Shown: in pieces, positions 28,412-36,413 of the stretch
Layout: every line of letters begins with the position of its first letter
How positions within the stretch are numbered: the first letter of the stretch is position 1
Assembly (NCBI RefSeq): GCF_024199985.1
Contig: NZ_JANARS010000004.1
Location: 407,224 to 471,223 of the forward strand
Direction of reading: 5' to 3'
Length of the DNA stretch: 64,000 nt
Source: Nocardioides pinisoli
GTDB lineage: Bacteria > Actinomycetota > Actinomycetes > Propionibacteriales > Nocardioidaceae
The notes under the pieces: generated by a model
What the model was told of the DNA's origin: nothing
What the model saw: only the letters and a program-made list of their open reading frames with translations
Database searches by the model: none
Translations under genes and position numbers: made by a program

Positions 28412-28430
28412 TAGAGAGCAAGCGCTCACT
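28412..28430. promoter_or_regulatory. Candidate TetR autoregulatory operator
   Basis: TAGAGAGCAAGCGCTCACT contains the inverted repeat GAGCAAGCGCTC (28416-28427) 24 bases upstream of the TetR gene's ATG. The half-site AGTGAGCGCTTGC is typical of TetR-family operators. A TATGTA-like -10 sits right after it. Confidence 0.5.
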
Positions 28431-28451
28431 ATCTATGTAACACTTGCCCGC

Positions 28452-29081
28452 ATGACAGCCACAGAGCGCCGGACGCAGGCGCAGCGCCGCGAGGGCACCA
28501 TCGGTGCGCTGCTCGAGGCGACGGTGACGTGCCTGACGGAGCGGGGGTACGCCGCCACCTCGACCGCCGCTGTCTGCGCGGAGGCGGGCGTCAGCCAGGG
28601 GGCGCTCTTCCGGCACTTCCCGACCCGGCAGGCGCTGCTGGTGGCCACCGCCGAGCACGTGGCCACCCGCAACGTCGCGGCGTTCCGCGCCACGACCGGG
28701 GGCGCGGCGGTCGACTCCGTCGACGACGTGGCGGACGTCCTCGCCCACCTCCGCCAGGCGGTGCTCTCCCCCACCAACCAGACCTGGCGCGAGCTCCTCG
28801 TCGCCGCGCGGGCCGACGCCGACCTGCGCGAGGCGCTGCTGCCGGCGCGCGAGGTGCTGCACACGCAGATGCGCGACGTGGCCGCTGACCTGTGGGGCGA
28901 CCGCCTCTCCGCCGACGACCTCCCCGCCGTCCTCAGCATCGTGGTCAACATGCTCGACGGACTGGCCTTCTCCGCGCTCGACCCCGACCCCGCGGCCGCA
29001 CCCGGACGCACCGTCGAGCGGGCGCTGCGCCTGCTCGCCGAGCTGATCGTCCACCGCTATCCCGAGCAGGAGCCCCGATGA
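28452..29081 (+). CDS. TetR/AcrR family regulator
   Basis: 209 residues. The N-terminal HTH (AQRREGTIGALLEATVTCL...GYAATSTAAVCAEAGVSQGALFRHFPTR, read as LTERGYAATSTAAVCAEAGV then SQGALFRHFPTRQALL) is canonical. The C-terminal ligand domain is divergent. Its TGA overlaps the ATG of the FAD dehydrogenase gene, so regulator and enzyme are co-transcribed. It probably controls its own operon through the GAGCAAGCGCTC site upstream, and its ligand may be the substrate of that flavoenzyme. Confidence 0.93.
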   Translation: MTATERRTQAQRREGTIGALLEATVTCLTERGYAATSTAAVCAEAGVSQGALFRHFPTRQALLVATAEHVATRNVAAFRATTGGAAVDSVDDVADVLAHLRQAVLSPTNQTWRELLVAARADADLREALLPAREVLHTQMRDVAADLWGDRLSADDLPAVLSIVVNMLDGLAFSALDPDPAAAPGRTVERALRLLAELIVHRYPEQEPR

Positions 29082-30784
29082 CCGAGTCCACCCCCACCGC
29101 CGGTTTCACCCCCGACGTCGTCGTCGTCGGCGCCGGACTAGCCGGGCTGGTCGTGACCCACGAGCTGGCCCTCGCCGGCAAGCGCGTGCTCGTCCTCGAC
29201 CAGGAGAACCGCCACAACCTCGGCGGCCAGGCGTGGTGGTCGCTCGGCGGCCTGCTGTTCGTCGACAGCCCGGAGCAGCGACGGATGGGCATCACCGACT
29301 CCCCCGAGCTGGCGTGGCAGGACTGGCAGGGCTCGGCCCAGTTCGACCGCCTCGGCGACGGCACCGACGGCCCCGGCCGCGGCGAGGACTTCTGGCCGCA
29401 GCAGTGGGCCAGGGCGTACGTCGACTTCGCGCACCGCGAGAAGCGCGACTACCTCCGCGCCCTCGGCCTCCGCTCGCTCCCCTTCGTCGGGTGGGCCGAG
29501 CGCGGGGACGGCCGGGCCACGGGCCACGGCAACTCGGTGCCGCGCTTCCACCTGACGTGGGGCACCGGCCCCGAGGTGGTGCGGATCTTCGCCGAGCCGG
29601 TCGAGCGCGCGGAGGCCCGCGGGATCGTACGCCTCGCGTTCCGCCACCAGGTCGACGAGCTCGTCGTCGAGGACGGCGCGGTCGTGGGCGTGCGCGGCAC
29701 GGTGCTGGTCGACGACGACGCCGAGCGCGGCGTGAGGTCGAGCCGCGAGCCGGCCGGCGAGTTCGAGCACCGCGCCCCGGCCGTCGTCGTCACTTCCGGC
29801 GGCATCGGCCACAACCACGAGCTGATGCGACGCAGCTGGCCCACGGAACGGGTCGGTCCCGCACCCGCGCACCTGATCTCGGGGGTGCCCGCCCACGTCG
29901 ACGGCCGGATGCAGGGCATCGCCGAGACCGCGGGCGCGACGATGGTCAACCGCGACCGCATGTGGGCCTACGTCGAGGGCATCCACAACTGGGACCCGGT
30001 CTGGCCGGACCACGCGATCCGGATCCTGCCCGGCCCCTCGTCGATGTGGTTCGACGCCACCGGCAAGCGCCTCGAGGGCATGTCGGGCGTCCCCGGAGCG
30101 GACTCGATCGGCGCGATGAAGCAGATCCTGGCGACCGGCCACGACTACTCCTGGTTCGTGCTGACCCAGTCGATCATCGAGAAGGAGTTCGCACTCTCCG
30201 GCTCCGAGCAGAACCCCGACATCACCGGCAAGGACCTGAAGTTCCTCGCCCGGAGCCGGCTGGCGAAGGGAGCGCCCGGCCCGGTCGAGGCGTTCAAGGA
30301 GCACGGCGTCGACTTCGTCGTGGCCGACGACCTGACCGAGCTGGTGGCCGGCATGAACGAGCTCGCCCGCGGGCCGCAGCTCGACGCCGACGACCTCGAG
30401 CGGGACATCGTCGCGCGCGACCGCGAGGTCGACAACTCCTTCTCCAAGGACATCCAGGTGATGGCGATCCACAACGCCCGCCGCAGCCCCACCGACAAGC
30501 TGATCCGCGTCGCCAGGCCGCACAAGATCCTCGACCCCGCCCACGGCCCGCTGATCGCCGTACGGCTCAACATCCTCTCGCGCAAGACGCTCGGCGGGCT
30601 CGAGACCGACCTCGACGGTCAGTGTGTGGCCGCCGACGGCTCACGCATCCCCGGCCTGTACGCCGCTGGCGAGGTCGCCGGTTTCGGCGGCGGCGGCGTG
30701 CACGGCTACAACGCGCTCGAGGGCACCTTCCTCGGCGGCTGCATCTTCTCCGGCCGCGCCGTCGGACGTGCCCTCGCCGGCTGA
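29078..30784 (+). CDS. FAD-binding dehydrogenase (3-ketosteroid dehydrogenase/fumarate reductase-like)
   Basis: 568 residues. VVVVGAGLAGLVVTHELALAG (quoted in part: VVGAGLAGLVVTHELA) is the N-terminal FAD Rossmann motif, with LVLDQENRHNLGGQAWWSLGG binding the cofactor. VVVTSGGIGHNHELM lies mid-protein, and the C-terminal IPGLYAAGEVAGFGGGGVHG and ALEGTFLGGCIFSGRAVG are the family closing blocks. These flavoproteins act on steroid-like or other hydrophobic substrates; the actual substrate is not known. It is the second gene of the TetR operon. It is the last core gene before the accessory island. Confidence 0.9.
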   Translation: MTESTPTAGFTPDVVVVGAGLAGLVVTHELALAGKRVLVLDQENRHNLGGQAWWSLGGLLFVDSPEQRRMGITDSPELAWQDWQGSAQFDRLGDGTDGPGRGEDFWPQQWARAYVDFAHREKRDYLRALGLRSLPFVGWAERGDGRATGHGNSVPRFHLTWGTGPEVVRIFAEPVERAEARGIVRLAFRHQVDELVVEDGAVVGVRGTVLVDDDAERGVRSSREPAGEFEHRAPAVVVTSGGIGHNHELMRRSWPTERVGPAPAHLISGVPAHVDGRMQGIAETAGATMVNRDRMWAYVEGIHNWDPVWPDHAIRILPGPSSMWFDATGKRLEGMSGVPGADSIGAMKQILATGHDYSWFVLTQSIIEKEFALSGSEQNPDITGKDLKFLARSRLAKGAPGPVEAFKEHGVDFVVADDLTELVAGMNELARGPQLDADDLERDIVARDREVDNSFSKDIQVMAIHNARRSPTDKLIRVARPHKILDPAHGPLIAVRLNILSRKTLGGLETDLDGQCVAADGSRIPGLYAAGEVAGFGGGGVHGYNALEGTFLGGCIFSGRAVGRALAG

Positions 30785-30860
30785 CCTGGCACGGTGCGAG
30801 GCATGGGAGGTGTCGAGCGCGGCGAGGTCACGCCGGGGTCGAGTGGTCAGGTGAGGGCAC

Positions 30861-31315
30861 TCACCAGTGGAGCTGGCGTCGGACGCCGGCTGGCCAGCGG
30901 GAGACGTGGTCGGCCTGGATCGAGTCGCCGGTCAGGCGATACCAACCTGCATCGAACAGCGCAGTCGCGTCCTGCACCCACTCGAGGAGTGAGCGCCACT
31001 TGGGGTCGAACGAGGGCTCCGTCGTCAGGTGGGGGTCGTCGACCAGGACGGCGCCGCTGCGCGCATCGACCCTCAACGTGGCCACGTTCTCCCAGCCGGC
31101 CACAGGGAACAGCTCGCGCGGCGGGGACAGCTCATCTGGATCGTCGTCCGAACGTCTCCCGCCAGATGCTCGTCGCGGTCTCGAGCCTCAGCGCGCAGCC
31201 TCTCCGACACCACGCTGTCGGGGAGAGCTGGAGCGAGGTGCCCGACGACGGGTACGCCCAAGGTCGTCAGCCTCGCCTCCAGGGTCTCGAGCGCAGCCAA
31301 GAGCTTGGCGTTCAC
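30861..31315 (-). pseudogene. Degraded SMI1/KNR4 (SUKH)-like gene
   Basis: Read on the minus strand, the 5' part from GTG 31315 gives KLLAALETLEARLTTLGVPV then VGHLAPALPDSVVSERLRAE, as in SMI1/KNR4-like proteins. The 3' part, in another frame, gives DPDELSPPRELFPVAGWENV then LRVDARSGAVLVDDPHLTTE and SLLEWVQDATALFDAGWY up to the stop at 30861. The frames cross near 31150-31165, and the middle of the domain, which normally carries the aromatic DG core, is missing. So the gene has both a deletion and a frameshift. SUKH proteins are often immunity proteins of polymorphic toxin systems. It marks the left side of the island. Confidence 0.55.
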
Positions 31316-31337
31316 CTCGCTCCTCCTCTGCGATCGA

Positions 31338-31386
31338 ACCGACCGCTCACGCCGATGTCCAGACGCCGCCCGCTGGCGGATCAGCC
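31338..31386 (-). repeat. Weak, inverted copy of the island repeat
   Basis: CCGCTCACGCCGATG at one end and GGCGGATCAGCCG at the other resemble the reverse complement of the island repeat (GGATCTGCCGCG...GCCGATGAGCGG). It is degenerate, so confidence is low. Confidence 0.3.
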
Positions 31387-31908
31387 GACGTTCACGTTGA
31401 CGCGGGTGGTGACCGCGGAGTCGACCAGTCCGACGTAGCCACCCAGCGCGCCTACGAGCACGCCGATCACGACCAATCGGACGATGGGAGCACCCTCGCG
31501 GGCTGACGGACAGGTCCGCTGCCAGGCATACCAGTCGCTGCGGCAGAACGTCGCAAGTCCGGCGAGAGCCCCGGCACCGGCAGCGAGCGCGAGCACGGCG
31601 TGGGCTGCCTGAACGGGGCCGTCGATCGAGACCAGGTTGGCAAGCCCGCCGACGAAGGCCAGCGTCAACACGACCCAGGCGAGCACGATCCGGACGCGGC
31701 GGGCCCGGACGACACCAGCGGACACGTAGCCGACCAGGAGCGCCCCAAGGGTCATGGACAGGACCTGCGACGCCTCGTCGCCGACGCGACCCCCATGTCG
31801 GACCACCAGCAGCGCCTGGCCCGCCAGCGAAGCCAGGGCAAGCACCCAGATCGAACGAGGAAGTGGGGGCGTCACGTCCAGCCGCTCGACTCCCCCGTCA
31901 ACGGTCAC
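31381..31908 (-). CDS. Hypothetical multi-pass membrane protein
   Basis: 175 residues with about five hydrophobic segments: SIWVLALASLAGQALLVV, VLSMTLGALLVGYVSAGVV, IVLAWVVLTLAFVGGLANLV, AAHAVLALAAGAGALAGLA and LVVIGVLVGALGGYVGLV. A basic pair (RARRVR) lies between helices 2 and 3, and a short charged loop with CRSDWYAWQRTC holds two Cys. No family was recognised. It stands alone between two repeat copies, on the minus strand. Confidence 0.6.
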   Translation of the reverse strand: MTVDGGVERLDVTPPLPRSIWVLALASLAGQALLVVRHGGRVGDEASQVLSMTLGALLVGYVSAGVVRARRVRIVLAWVVLTLAFVGGLANLVSIDGPVQAAHAVLALAAGAGALAGLATFCRSDWYAWQRTCPSAREGAPIVRLVVIGVLVGALGGYVGLVDSAVTTRVNVNVG

Positions 31909-31982
31909 GGGGTCATGGTTGCACCCGGCTCACGCACGCGCTGGCATCAGGCTTCGGACGCGCATGCGGTCTGCGGCAGAGG

Positions 31983-32025
31983 ACGCGAACGGATCTGTCG
32001 GAGGCGGGCGTCAGCGACGGGCGAT
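31983..32025 (+). repeat. Degenerate island repeat
   Basis: CGGATCTGTCGGAGGCGGGCG followed by GGGCGATGAGCG resembles the GGATCTGCCGCG...GCCGATGAGCGG pattern. It overlaps the 3' codons of the next minus-strand gene, so similarity may be partly chance. Confidence 0.4.
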
Positions 32026-32301
32026 GAGCGCCGCTTCGAGGTCGTCGACGCACTGGCTCAATTCGTCGCGGGAGGCCACGTCACAGTGACGTCCGCCGCC
32101 GTCGCTCGGCGTACCCCAATCCATCTGCGCCTCACCTGAGACCCAGACGGTCAGCTGACCCAGTGCATCGTTCACGCTGAGGATCAGCCAGGACGCTGGA
32201 TTGTCCGTCGGTGACCCGTCGACGACCTCCCAACCGATGCCAGCTTCCGCCCAACGGGCGCTCCGCTCCCGTGCGATGTCACGCAGAGTGCCTAGATCCA
32301 T
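32011..32301 (-). CDS. Small hypothetical protein, immunity-protein-like
   Basis: 96 residues from ATG 32301 (MDLGTLRDIARERSARW). A longer frame to 32382 would read through a repeat copy and is rejected. The remaining sequence, GWEVVDGSPTDNPASWLILS and GQLTVWVSGEAQMDWG, looks like small single-domain immunity proteins that share a Trp-rich core; the match is from memory of sequence style only. There is no toxin neighbour. Orphan immunity-like genes are common in accessory islands. Confidence 0.6.
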   Translation of the reverse strand: MDLGTLRDIARERSARWAEAGIGWEVVDGSPTDNPASWLILSVNDALGQLTVWVSGEAQMDWGTPSDGGGRHCDVASRDELSQCVDDLEAALIARR

Positions 32302-32326
32302 CCGCGCAGTCTGGCGCGCAACGTGC

Positions 32327-32370
32327 AGATCTGCCGCTACCCGACGACCGCTCATGCCGGTGATCGGTCG
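32327..32370 (+). repeat. Island repeat copy
   Basis: AGATCTGCCGCTACCCGACG then CTCATGCCGGTGATCGG: the same order of blocks as the best copies at 33850 and 43601. It separates the divergent immunity-like and phosphotransferase genes. Confidence 0.6.
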
Positions 32371-32448
32371 CCCGTCGTCCACCCCGGGTCACCCGCGGCC
32401 AGGTCGTGGGAAACCGCCCCTGTCCGGCAACCGTGCAAGTGTGTCGCC

Positions 32449-33276
32449 ATGGCGGAATCCGAGACCGAGCACGCGTTGGCCACATGGGGTAGCGGCACGC
32501 GTGCCGCTGACGCGACACGGACCGGCGACATCGTCCTGAAGTCGAGTGGTCCTTGGGCGCCATCGGTGCTTGCACTGCTGCGGCACCTCGAAGAGGTCGG
32601 TTTCGCAGGAGCACCCCGAGTGGTCGGCGATGGCTACGCCGCTGACGGGCGCATGGCGGTCAGTTTCGTGCCGGGCGAGAGTCCCCACCCGCGCGCATGG
32701 GATGACCACCGGGTCGGTGGCGTAGGTGGGTTGTTGCGCGACCTGCACCTCGCCACGTCCTCGTTCGCTGCGTCAGCAGGCGCCCAGTGGAAGACGACCT
32801 GGCTCCACGAGACCTACGCCTCCGGTGACATGGTGGTGGGTCACGGTGATGCCGCCCCATGGAACATCGTCGGACGTCACGGCTCGGCGCACGCTCTCGT
32901 TGACTGGGAGTGCGCGGGCCCGATCGACCGGCTGACCGAGCTCGCCTACGCCGTCTGGCTCAATGCACAGCTTCACGACGACGACATCGCCGAGCGGCAA
33001 GGCCTTCCCGATGCGGCGACACGCGCCGGACAGGCCCACACGATCCTCGATGCCTACGGCCTGGCCCCCGCTCGCCGCGCAGACATCGTCGACCGCATGA
33101 TCGAGCTCGCCATCCATGCCGCGCGAGCCGAAGCCCTGTCCGCCAAGGTGACACCCGAGAGCGAGAGCGCCGTCGACACGGACGGCTACCCCGTGCTCTG
33201 GGCGATCACGTGGAGGGCGCGCAGTGCATCCTGGATGATCCACAACCGAGCGCTGCTGCTCCGGCCGCGCTCGTAG
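32449..33276 (+). CDS. Phosphotransferase (APH/choline kinase-like)
   Basis: 275 residues from ATG 32449 (MAESETEHALATWGSG). VVGHGDAAPWNIVGRHGSAH is the catalytic Brenner-type motif (H-G-D-x2-P-x-N), and ALVDWECAGPIDRLTELAYA is the metal-binding D-W-E block. Weak N-lobe motifs fit a small aminoglycoside phosphotransferase-like kinase. Actinomycete islands often hold such genes without proven resistance function; the substrate could be an antibiotic, choline or a sugar. A second, different one lies at 37404-38255. A repeat copy is at each end. Confidence 0.85.
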   Translation: MAESETEHALATWGSGTRAADATRTGDIVLKSSGPWAPSVLALLRHLEEVGFAGAPRVVGDGYAADGRMAVSFVPGESPHPRAWDDHRVGGVGGLLRDLHLATSSFAASAGAQWKTTWLHETYASGDMVVGHGDAAPWNIVGRHGSAHALVDWECAGPIDRLTELAYAVWLNAQLHDDDIAERQGLPDAATRAGQAHTILDAYGLAPARRADIVDRMIELAIHAARAEALSAKVTPESESAVDTDGYPVLWAITWRARSASWMIHNRALLLRPRS

Positions 33277-33298
33277 TCCGTCTGTCGGATCACGACGG

Positions 33299-33340
33299 CC
33301 GTACATGCCGCTACCCCGTGCATCCGCTCACGCCGGGGTG
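33299..33340 (+). repeat. Island repeat copy at a truncation junction
   Basis: GTACATGCCGCTACCCCGTG then CCGCTCACGCCGGGGTGAG. The NUDIX-like fragment starts immediately at its end, so the repeat marks the breakpoint. Confidence 0.55.
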
Positions 33341-33621
33341 AGAGGGTCAACCGCCCCTACGAAGACGGCGTGCTCGACATGCGCTGGTGGTCGCTCGACG
33401 AGGTAGACGCAGCCCACCGACGGTCGATCTTCTTCGCCCCCCGTGCATACCCGCGCCTCATGCGGGACCTGCTCGACCCAGACCGCTACGAGGCAATGAG
33501 ACGTCCGTTCGCCCCTGACCGTCCGGACCTGCCGCAATCGCGTCATTCGACCTCCCAGCCACGGGCCTTGGCGTCGACAAGCAGGTCATCGCGGATGGAC
33601 CTCAGGTCAGCGGCGAGCTGA
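33331..33621 (+). pseudogene. C-terminal remnant of a NUDIX-like hydrolase
   Basis: The frame reads RVNRPYEDGVLDMRWWSLDE then VDAAHRRSIFFAPRAYPRL, which is the C-terminal part of NUDIX hydrolases (the WWSLDE block). There is no start codon with a ribosome site and no NUDIX box: the 5' half is replaced by a repeat copy. The frame runs to a stop at 33619-33621, passing another repeat copy at 33521, so the natural end was probably lost as well. Not functional. Confidence 0.55.
33521..33545 (+). repeat. Partial island repeat
   Basis: GTCCGGACCTGCCGCAATCG matches the left block of the repeat only. It lies next to the stop of the minus-strand gene that follows. Confidence 0.4.
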
Positions 33622-33824
33622 CTCAGTGTTCGCTTCTCGACGCGACCCCATTGGGGCCAGGCGTCCCAAAGGCGGCGCCCGAGTGCCTGGTCGTCCTGGA
33701 GCAGGGAATCACCGCCGAAGTTGCGGATGTCCCTGATCAGAGAGTCGACGGGCTCACCGAACGTTGGGCGGTCCCACGTGAAGATGTCGGTGTACCAGTG
33801 ATCGGTGGGGCCACCCATGTTCAT
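33543..33824 (-). CDS. Small hypothetical protein
   Basis: 93 residues from ATG 33824; a second ATG is two codons inside. A longer frame would start in a repeat copy and is not used. Sequence: MNMGGPTDHWYTDIFTWDRP followed by a helical, charged C-terminus (KRTLSQLAADLRSIRDDLL). The opening is reminiscent of small actinomycete proteins with TDHWLTD...; the function is not known. It lies between repeat copies at 33521 and 33850. Confidence 0.55.
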   Translation of the reverse strand: MNMGGPTDHWYTDIFTWDRPTFGEPVDSLIRDIRNFGGDSLLQDDQALGRRLWDAWPQWGRVEKRTLSQLAADLRSIRDDLLVDAKARGWEVE

Positions 33825-33849
33825 GGGATGAGTCTCGCAGCCGAACGCA

Positions 33850-33893
33850 CGAACCTGCCGCGACCCGAGCATCCGCACATGCCGATGAGCGCC
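33850..33893 (+). repeat. Island repeat copy, well conserved
   Basis: CGAACCTGCCGCGACCCGAG then CATCCGCACATGCCGATGAG. Together with 43601-43647 it defines the family. GCAT and ATGC can pair as a small stem around CCGCAC. Confidence 0.7.
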
Positions 33894-33920
33894 CAGGGCG
33901 ACCGTCAGACCCAGGTGGTT

Positions 33921-34919
33921 TCAGCGTTCGCAGCGACGCTCGCGTTCGGCATCGCAGCGGTCCCGGCCAGACTGCCCGTCGGCGGTGTCGCGTCCGCCGC
34001 CTCCGCGGAGCACGTCCGACCCCTCGCCGCCCCTGAGGTCGTCGCGGCCGCTGCCACCGAGGAGCACGTCTGATCGGGCGCGGCCTTGGAGTTCGTCGTT
34101 GCCTGCGCCCCCGACCAACCGGTTGAGGCCCTGCCACCCCTGGATGCTGTCGTCGCCGGATCCACCACGCATCGTGGCTTTCATGCCCACGCACTCCGAC
34201 TTGATCTGGGCGTAGGGGGAGTCCTCGGAGTAAGAAGCGCCGCGGAGGGTGTCGTTTCCGCCTTTCCCGACGAACAGCACATCGCATCCCGCCCCCCACA
34301 GGTAGTTGTCCTCGGCGTTGCCCCTCAACACCGCGCGCGGCGCGACTACGCCCGCGTGAACGATCCCAGACAGGTTGACCGCATGGACCCCGCCGACCGT
34401 CACCATGTTGGTGTCCAGGTCGATCTCCACGTCCTGGTCGGCCGACCAGACAGCGATCCCGCCACCGGTGTAGGTGCCAGGTGTCCCCGTCACAGGCGCG
34501 GTGACCGTCAGGTACGCCCTGTCGGCGTCTGTCACGGTGTCATCCGTTCCGTCCGCGTACACCGCTTTGTGGCCAGGTCCCCCGAGGTAGCGGTCGAGAC
34601 CAGCGCCTAGATAGGTAACGCTTGTTGTCAACCCAGCCTGGGACGCGTCCACCACGTCATCGCCGTCGCCCGCGACCACCAACACGGCGGACGGGCTCAC
34701 GCACACCAGGTCGTTCCCAGCGACAGCGTAGGTGCGCTGGGAGGTGCCGGTGACGATGACGTCATCACCCGGCGTGCCCTGAATGGCCGGGCCAGTGCCG
34801 ACGATCGTGGCCGCCCGGCCCTGGCAGGTCTGGCCAGTGTCCGAAGCCGCCGAAGACGGTGCGCTCAGCGCCCCCGTAACAAGCGCGGTGACAACAAGCG
34901 TGGTCGAACGTTGAAGCAC
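33921..34919 (-). CDS. Secreted RTX (hemolysin-type calcium-binding) repeat protein
   Basis: 332 residues with a Sec-type signal peptide (LVVTALVTGALSAPSSAAS, cut near residue 25). The N-terminal and middle part is beta-rich. The C-terminal ~110 residues hold calcium-binding nonapeptides: GKGGNDTLRGA, GGSGDDSIQG, GGAGNDELQG, GGSGRDDLRGGEGSDVLRGG. Ca2+-stabilised beta-rolls are expected outside the cell. No type I secretion genes are nearby; Sec export fits a Gram-positive host. The tail ends in a Cys-containing basic stretch. Base composition is less GC-rich than flanking core genes. The function beyond Ca2+ binding is unknown. Confidence 0.85.
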   Translation of the reverse strand: MLQRSTTLVVTALVTGALSAPSSAASDTGQTCQGRAATIVGTGPAIQGTPGDDVIVTGTSQRTYAVAGNDLVCVSPSAVLVVAGDGDDVVDASQAGLTTSVTYLGAGLDRYLGGPGHKAVYADGTDDTVTDADRAYLTVTAPVTGTPGTYTGGGIAVWSADQDVEIDLDTNMVTVGGVHAVNLSGIVHAGVVAPRAVLRGNAEDNYLWGAGCDVLFVGKGGNDTLRGASYSEDSPYAQIKSECVGMKATMRGGSGDDSIQGWQGLNRLVGGAGNDELQGRARSDVLLGGSGRDDLRGGEGSDVLRGGGGRDTADGQSGRDRCDAERERRCER

Positions 34920-35092
34920 GGTTCCCCCTGGGTGAGCGCTATCCCCCGATGATGGTGGGCAGCGTGTCGATGACGGTACGTCGCATGCGAGGGTCCTTGC
35001 TAAGACGCGCCGACCTCATAGTTAGTTGTCGGCGTTCGCGGTTGCGAGAGTCAAGCGGCTGTCTCGACCGTCCCGCAGACCCCGCTGCGCAT

Positions 35093-35203
35093 CCGGATCT
35101 GCCGCGTTGCGGGCGGCTACGCTCGCCCGGATCTGCAGCGTTGCGGGCGGTTACGCCCGCCCGGATCTGCCGCGTTGCGGGCGGCTACGCTCGCCCGGAT
35201 CTG
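35093..35203 (+). repeat. 34-base tandem repeat array (3 units plus a partial)
   Basis: Units start at 35093, 35127 and 35161 with a partial fourth at 35195. Each begins CCGGATCTGC(C/A)GCGTTGCGG and continues GCGG(C/T)TACGC(T/C)CGC. Units 1 and 3 are identical in the parts checked; unit 2 differs by a few bases. Single units recur at 43573 and 45399. GGGCG/CGCCC can form a short stem. The array touches the 3' end of the IS110 element. The remaining bases from 34920 to 35092 hold no gene that I can see; they are the upstream region of the RTX gene. Confidence 0.85.
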
Positions 35204-35216
35204 GCACCCCTCTGTG

Positions 35217-36413
35217 TCAACGGGTGCTTGGAACGAGGTCCTTCACGGGGTCGCTCTCTGGGCGTAGCGTCGGGTTCGCGGGTTCGGGAAGTGGCTGATC
35301 CGAAGTGTCGATGAGCGGGTGCGAGTCGACCGCGCTGGATTGAAGAGCCGCCCCGCAGTGCCCTCCCGGATCCGCTCCATCGTGCTGGTGAGCGTCGGCG
35401 ATGAGCTGGCGGTAGACGACGTCGGACAGGCGCCGTTTGAGGCAGCGCAGTGCTTCCATCGGTGTCTTGCCGGCGGCGAACTTGCGGCGGTAGTAGGCGC
35501 GGCCTTCGGTGTCGTGGCGGATCTGCACGATCGCGGCGACGTGCAGGACGTGGTTCATCCGCCGGTTCCCGGCCCGCGATAACCGGTGGCGGGCTTGCTC
35601 GCCTGAGGAGGCGTCCAGTGGTGCGGTGCCGGTCCAGGACGCGAACCGGTTGCGGTCGGCGAACCGGGCTACGTCGCCGACGTCGGCCAGCACGCGGGCC
35701 GCGCCTGCCGGTCCGATGCCGTAGATGTCCATCAGGTGCGACCCGCGGGCGGTGACCGCGGCCTTCAGCTCGGCCTTGATCTTCTTGAGCTTGGCGTCGA
35801 CTGCGACCAGGTCGGCTATCTCTTCGGCGGCCATCCGGCGGCGGGTCTTGCCGGCGATGTCACGGGGTCGCACGGTGGCGAGCATCGCCTTGGCCTGGGC
35901 GGCGGACAGGTCGCGTTTGCGCTGGCCAGGCAGTAGTTCGCTGAGGAGTCGTTGTAGCCGGTTGACGGTCTGGACTCGTTGGTGGGCGAGCTCGTCGCGG
36001 CGGTCGGTGAGCATCCGCAAGGCTTCGAGCTCACCGTCCTCGACCAGCACCCGCAGCCCCTCGGTGCGGGCCGCGACGACAGCGATGGAGTGGGCGTCCA
36101 GGGCGTCGGTCTTGCGGTTGTGGCCGGTGTCGAAGAGCCGCACCCGGGCCGCAAGCTTGGCTGGCACGTCGACGACCTGCTCGCCGGCGGCGACGAGTCG
36201 TTGGGCCAGTGGACGACCGGCGCCGTTGGCTCCCTCGACGGCCCAGAGTCGGTCGGGCCACTGCTTCACGTACCGCTGCATCGCGGCGTACCCGGCGTTG
36301 GTGGTCTCAAACCGTCCGCTGCCGAGGAGCCGTTCGTGGGTGTCGACGACCTCGATCGTCACCGACATCTTGTGGGGGTCGACCCCGATGATCACGCCCT
36401 TCGTCTTGCTCAT
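35217..36413 (-). CDS. IS110 family transposase
   Basis: 398 residues, full length for the family. The N-terminal RuvC-like DEDD domain begins GVIIGVDPHKMSVTIEVVD, with KTDALDAHSIAVVA holding the later acidic pair. The C-terminal Transposase_20 domain contains IYGIGPAGAARVLADVGD, and then FASWTGTAPLDASSGEQ with the Ser region used in recombination. RHRLSRAGNRRMNHVLH follows. No disruption is seen, so it may be active. It works with an element-encoded guide RNA in characterised members of the family (bridge RNA). Confidence 0.95.
   Translation of the reverse strand: MSKTKGVIIGVDPHKMSVTIEVVDTHERLLGSGRFETTNAGYAAMQRYVKQWPDRLWAVEGANGAGRPLAQRLVAAGEQVVDVPAKLAARVRLFDTGHNRKTDALDAHSIAVVAARTEGLRVLVEDGELEALRMLTDRRDELAHQRVQTVNRLQRLLSELLPGQRKRDLSAAQAKAMLATVRPRDIAGKTRRRMAAEEIADLVAVDAKLKKIKAELKAAVTARGSHLMDIYGIGPAGAARVLADVGDVARFADRNRFASWTGTAPLDASSGEQARHRLSRAGNRRMNHVLHVAAIVQIRHDTEGRAYYRRKFAAGKTPMEALRCLKRRLSDVVYRQLIADAHQHDGADPGGHCGAALQSSAVDSHPLIDTSDQPLPEPANPTLRPESDPVKDLVPSTR

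Noticed and set aside
32302..32382. N-terminal extension of the immunity-like gene
   Set aside because: The extra codons consist of an island repeat copy, so ATG 32301 is taken as the start.
35093..35203. CRISPR array
   Set aside because: The 34-base units are tandem with no unique spacers between them, and no cas genes are present.
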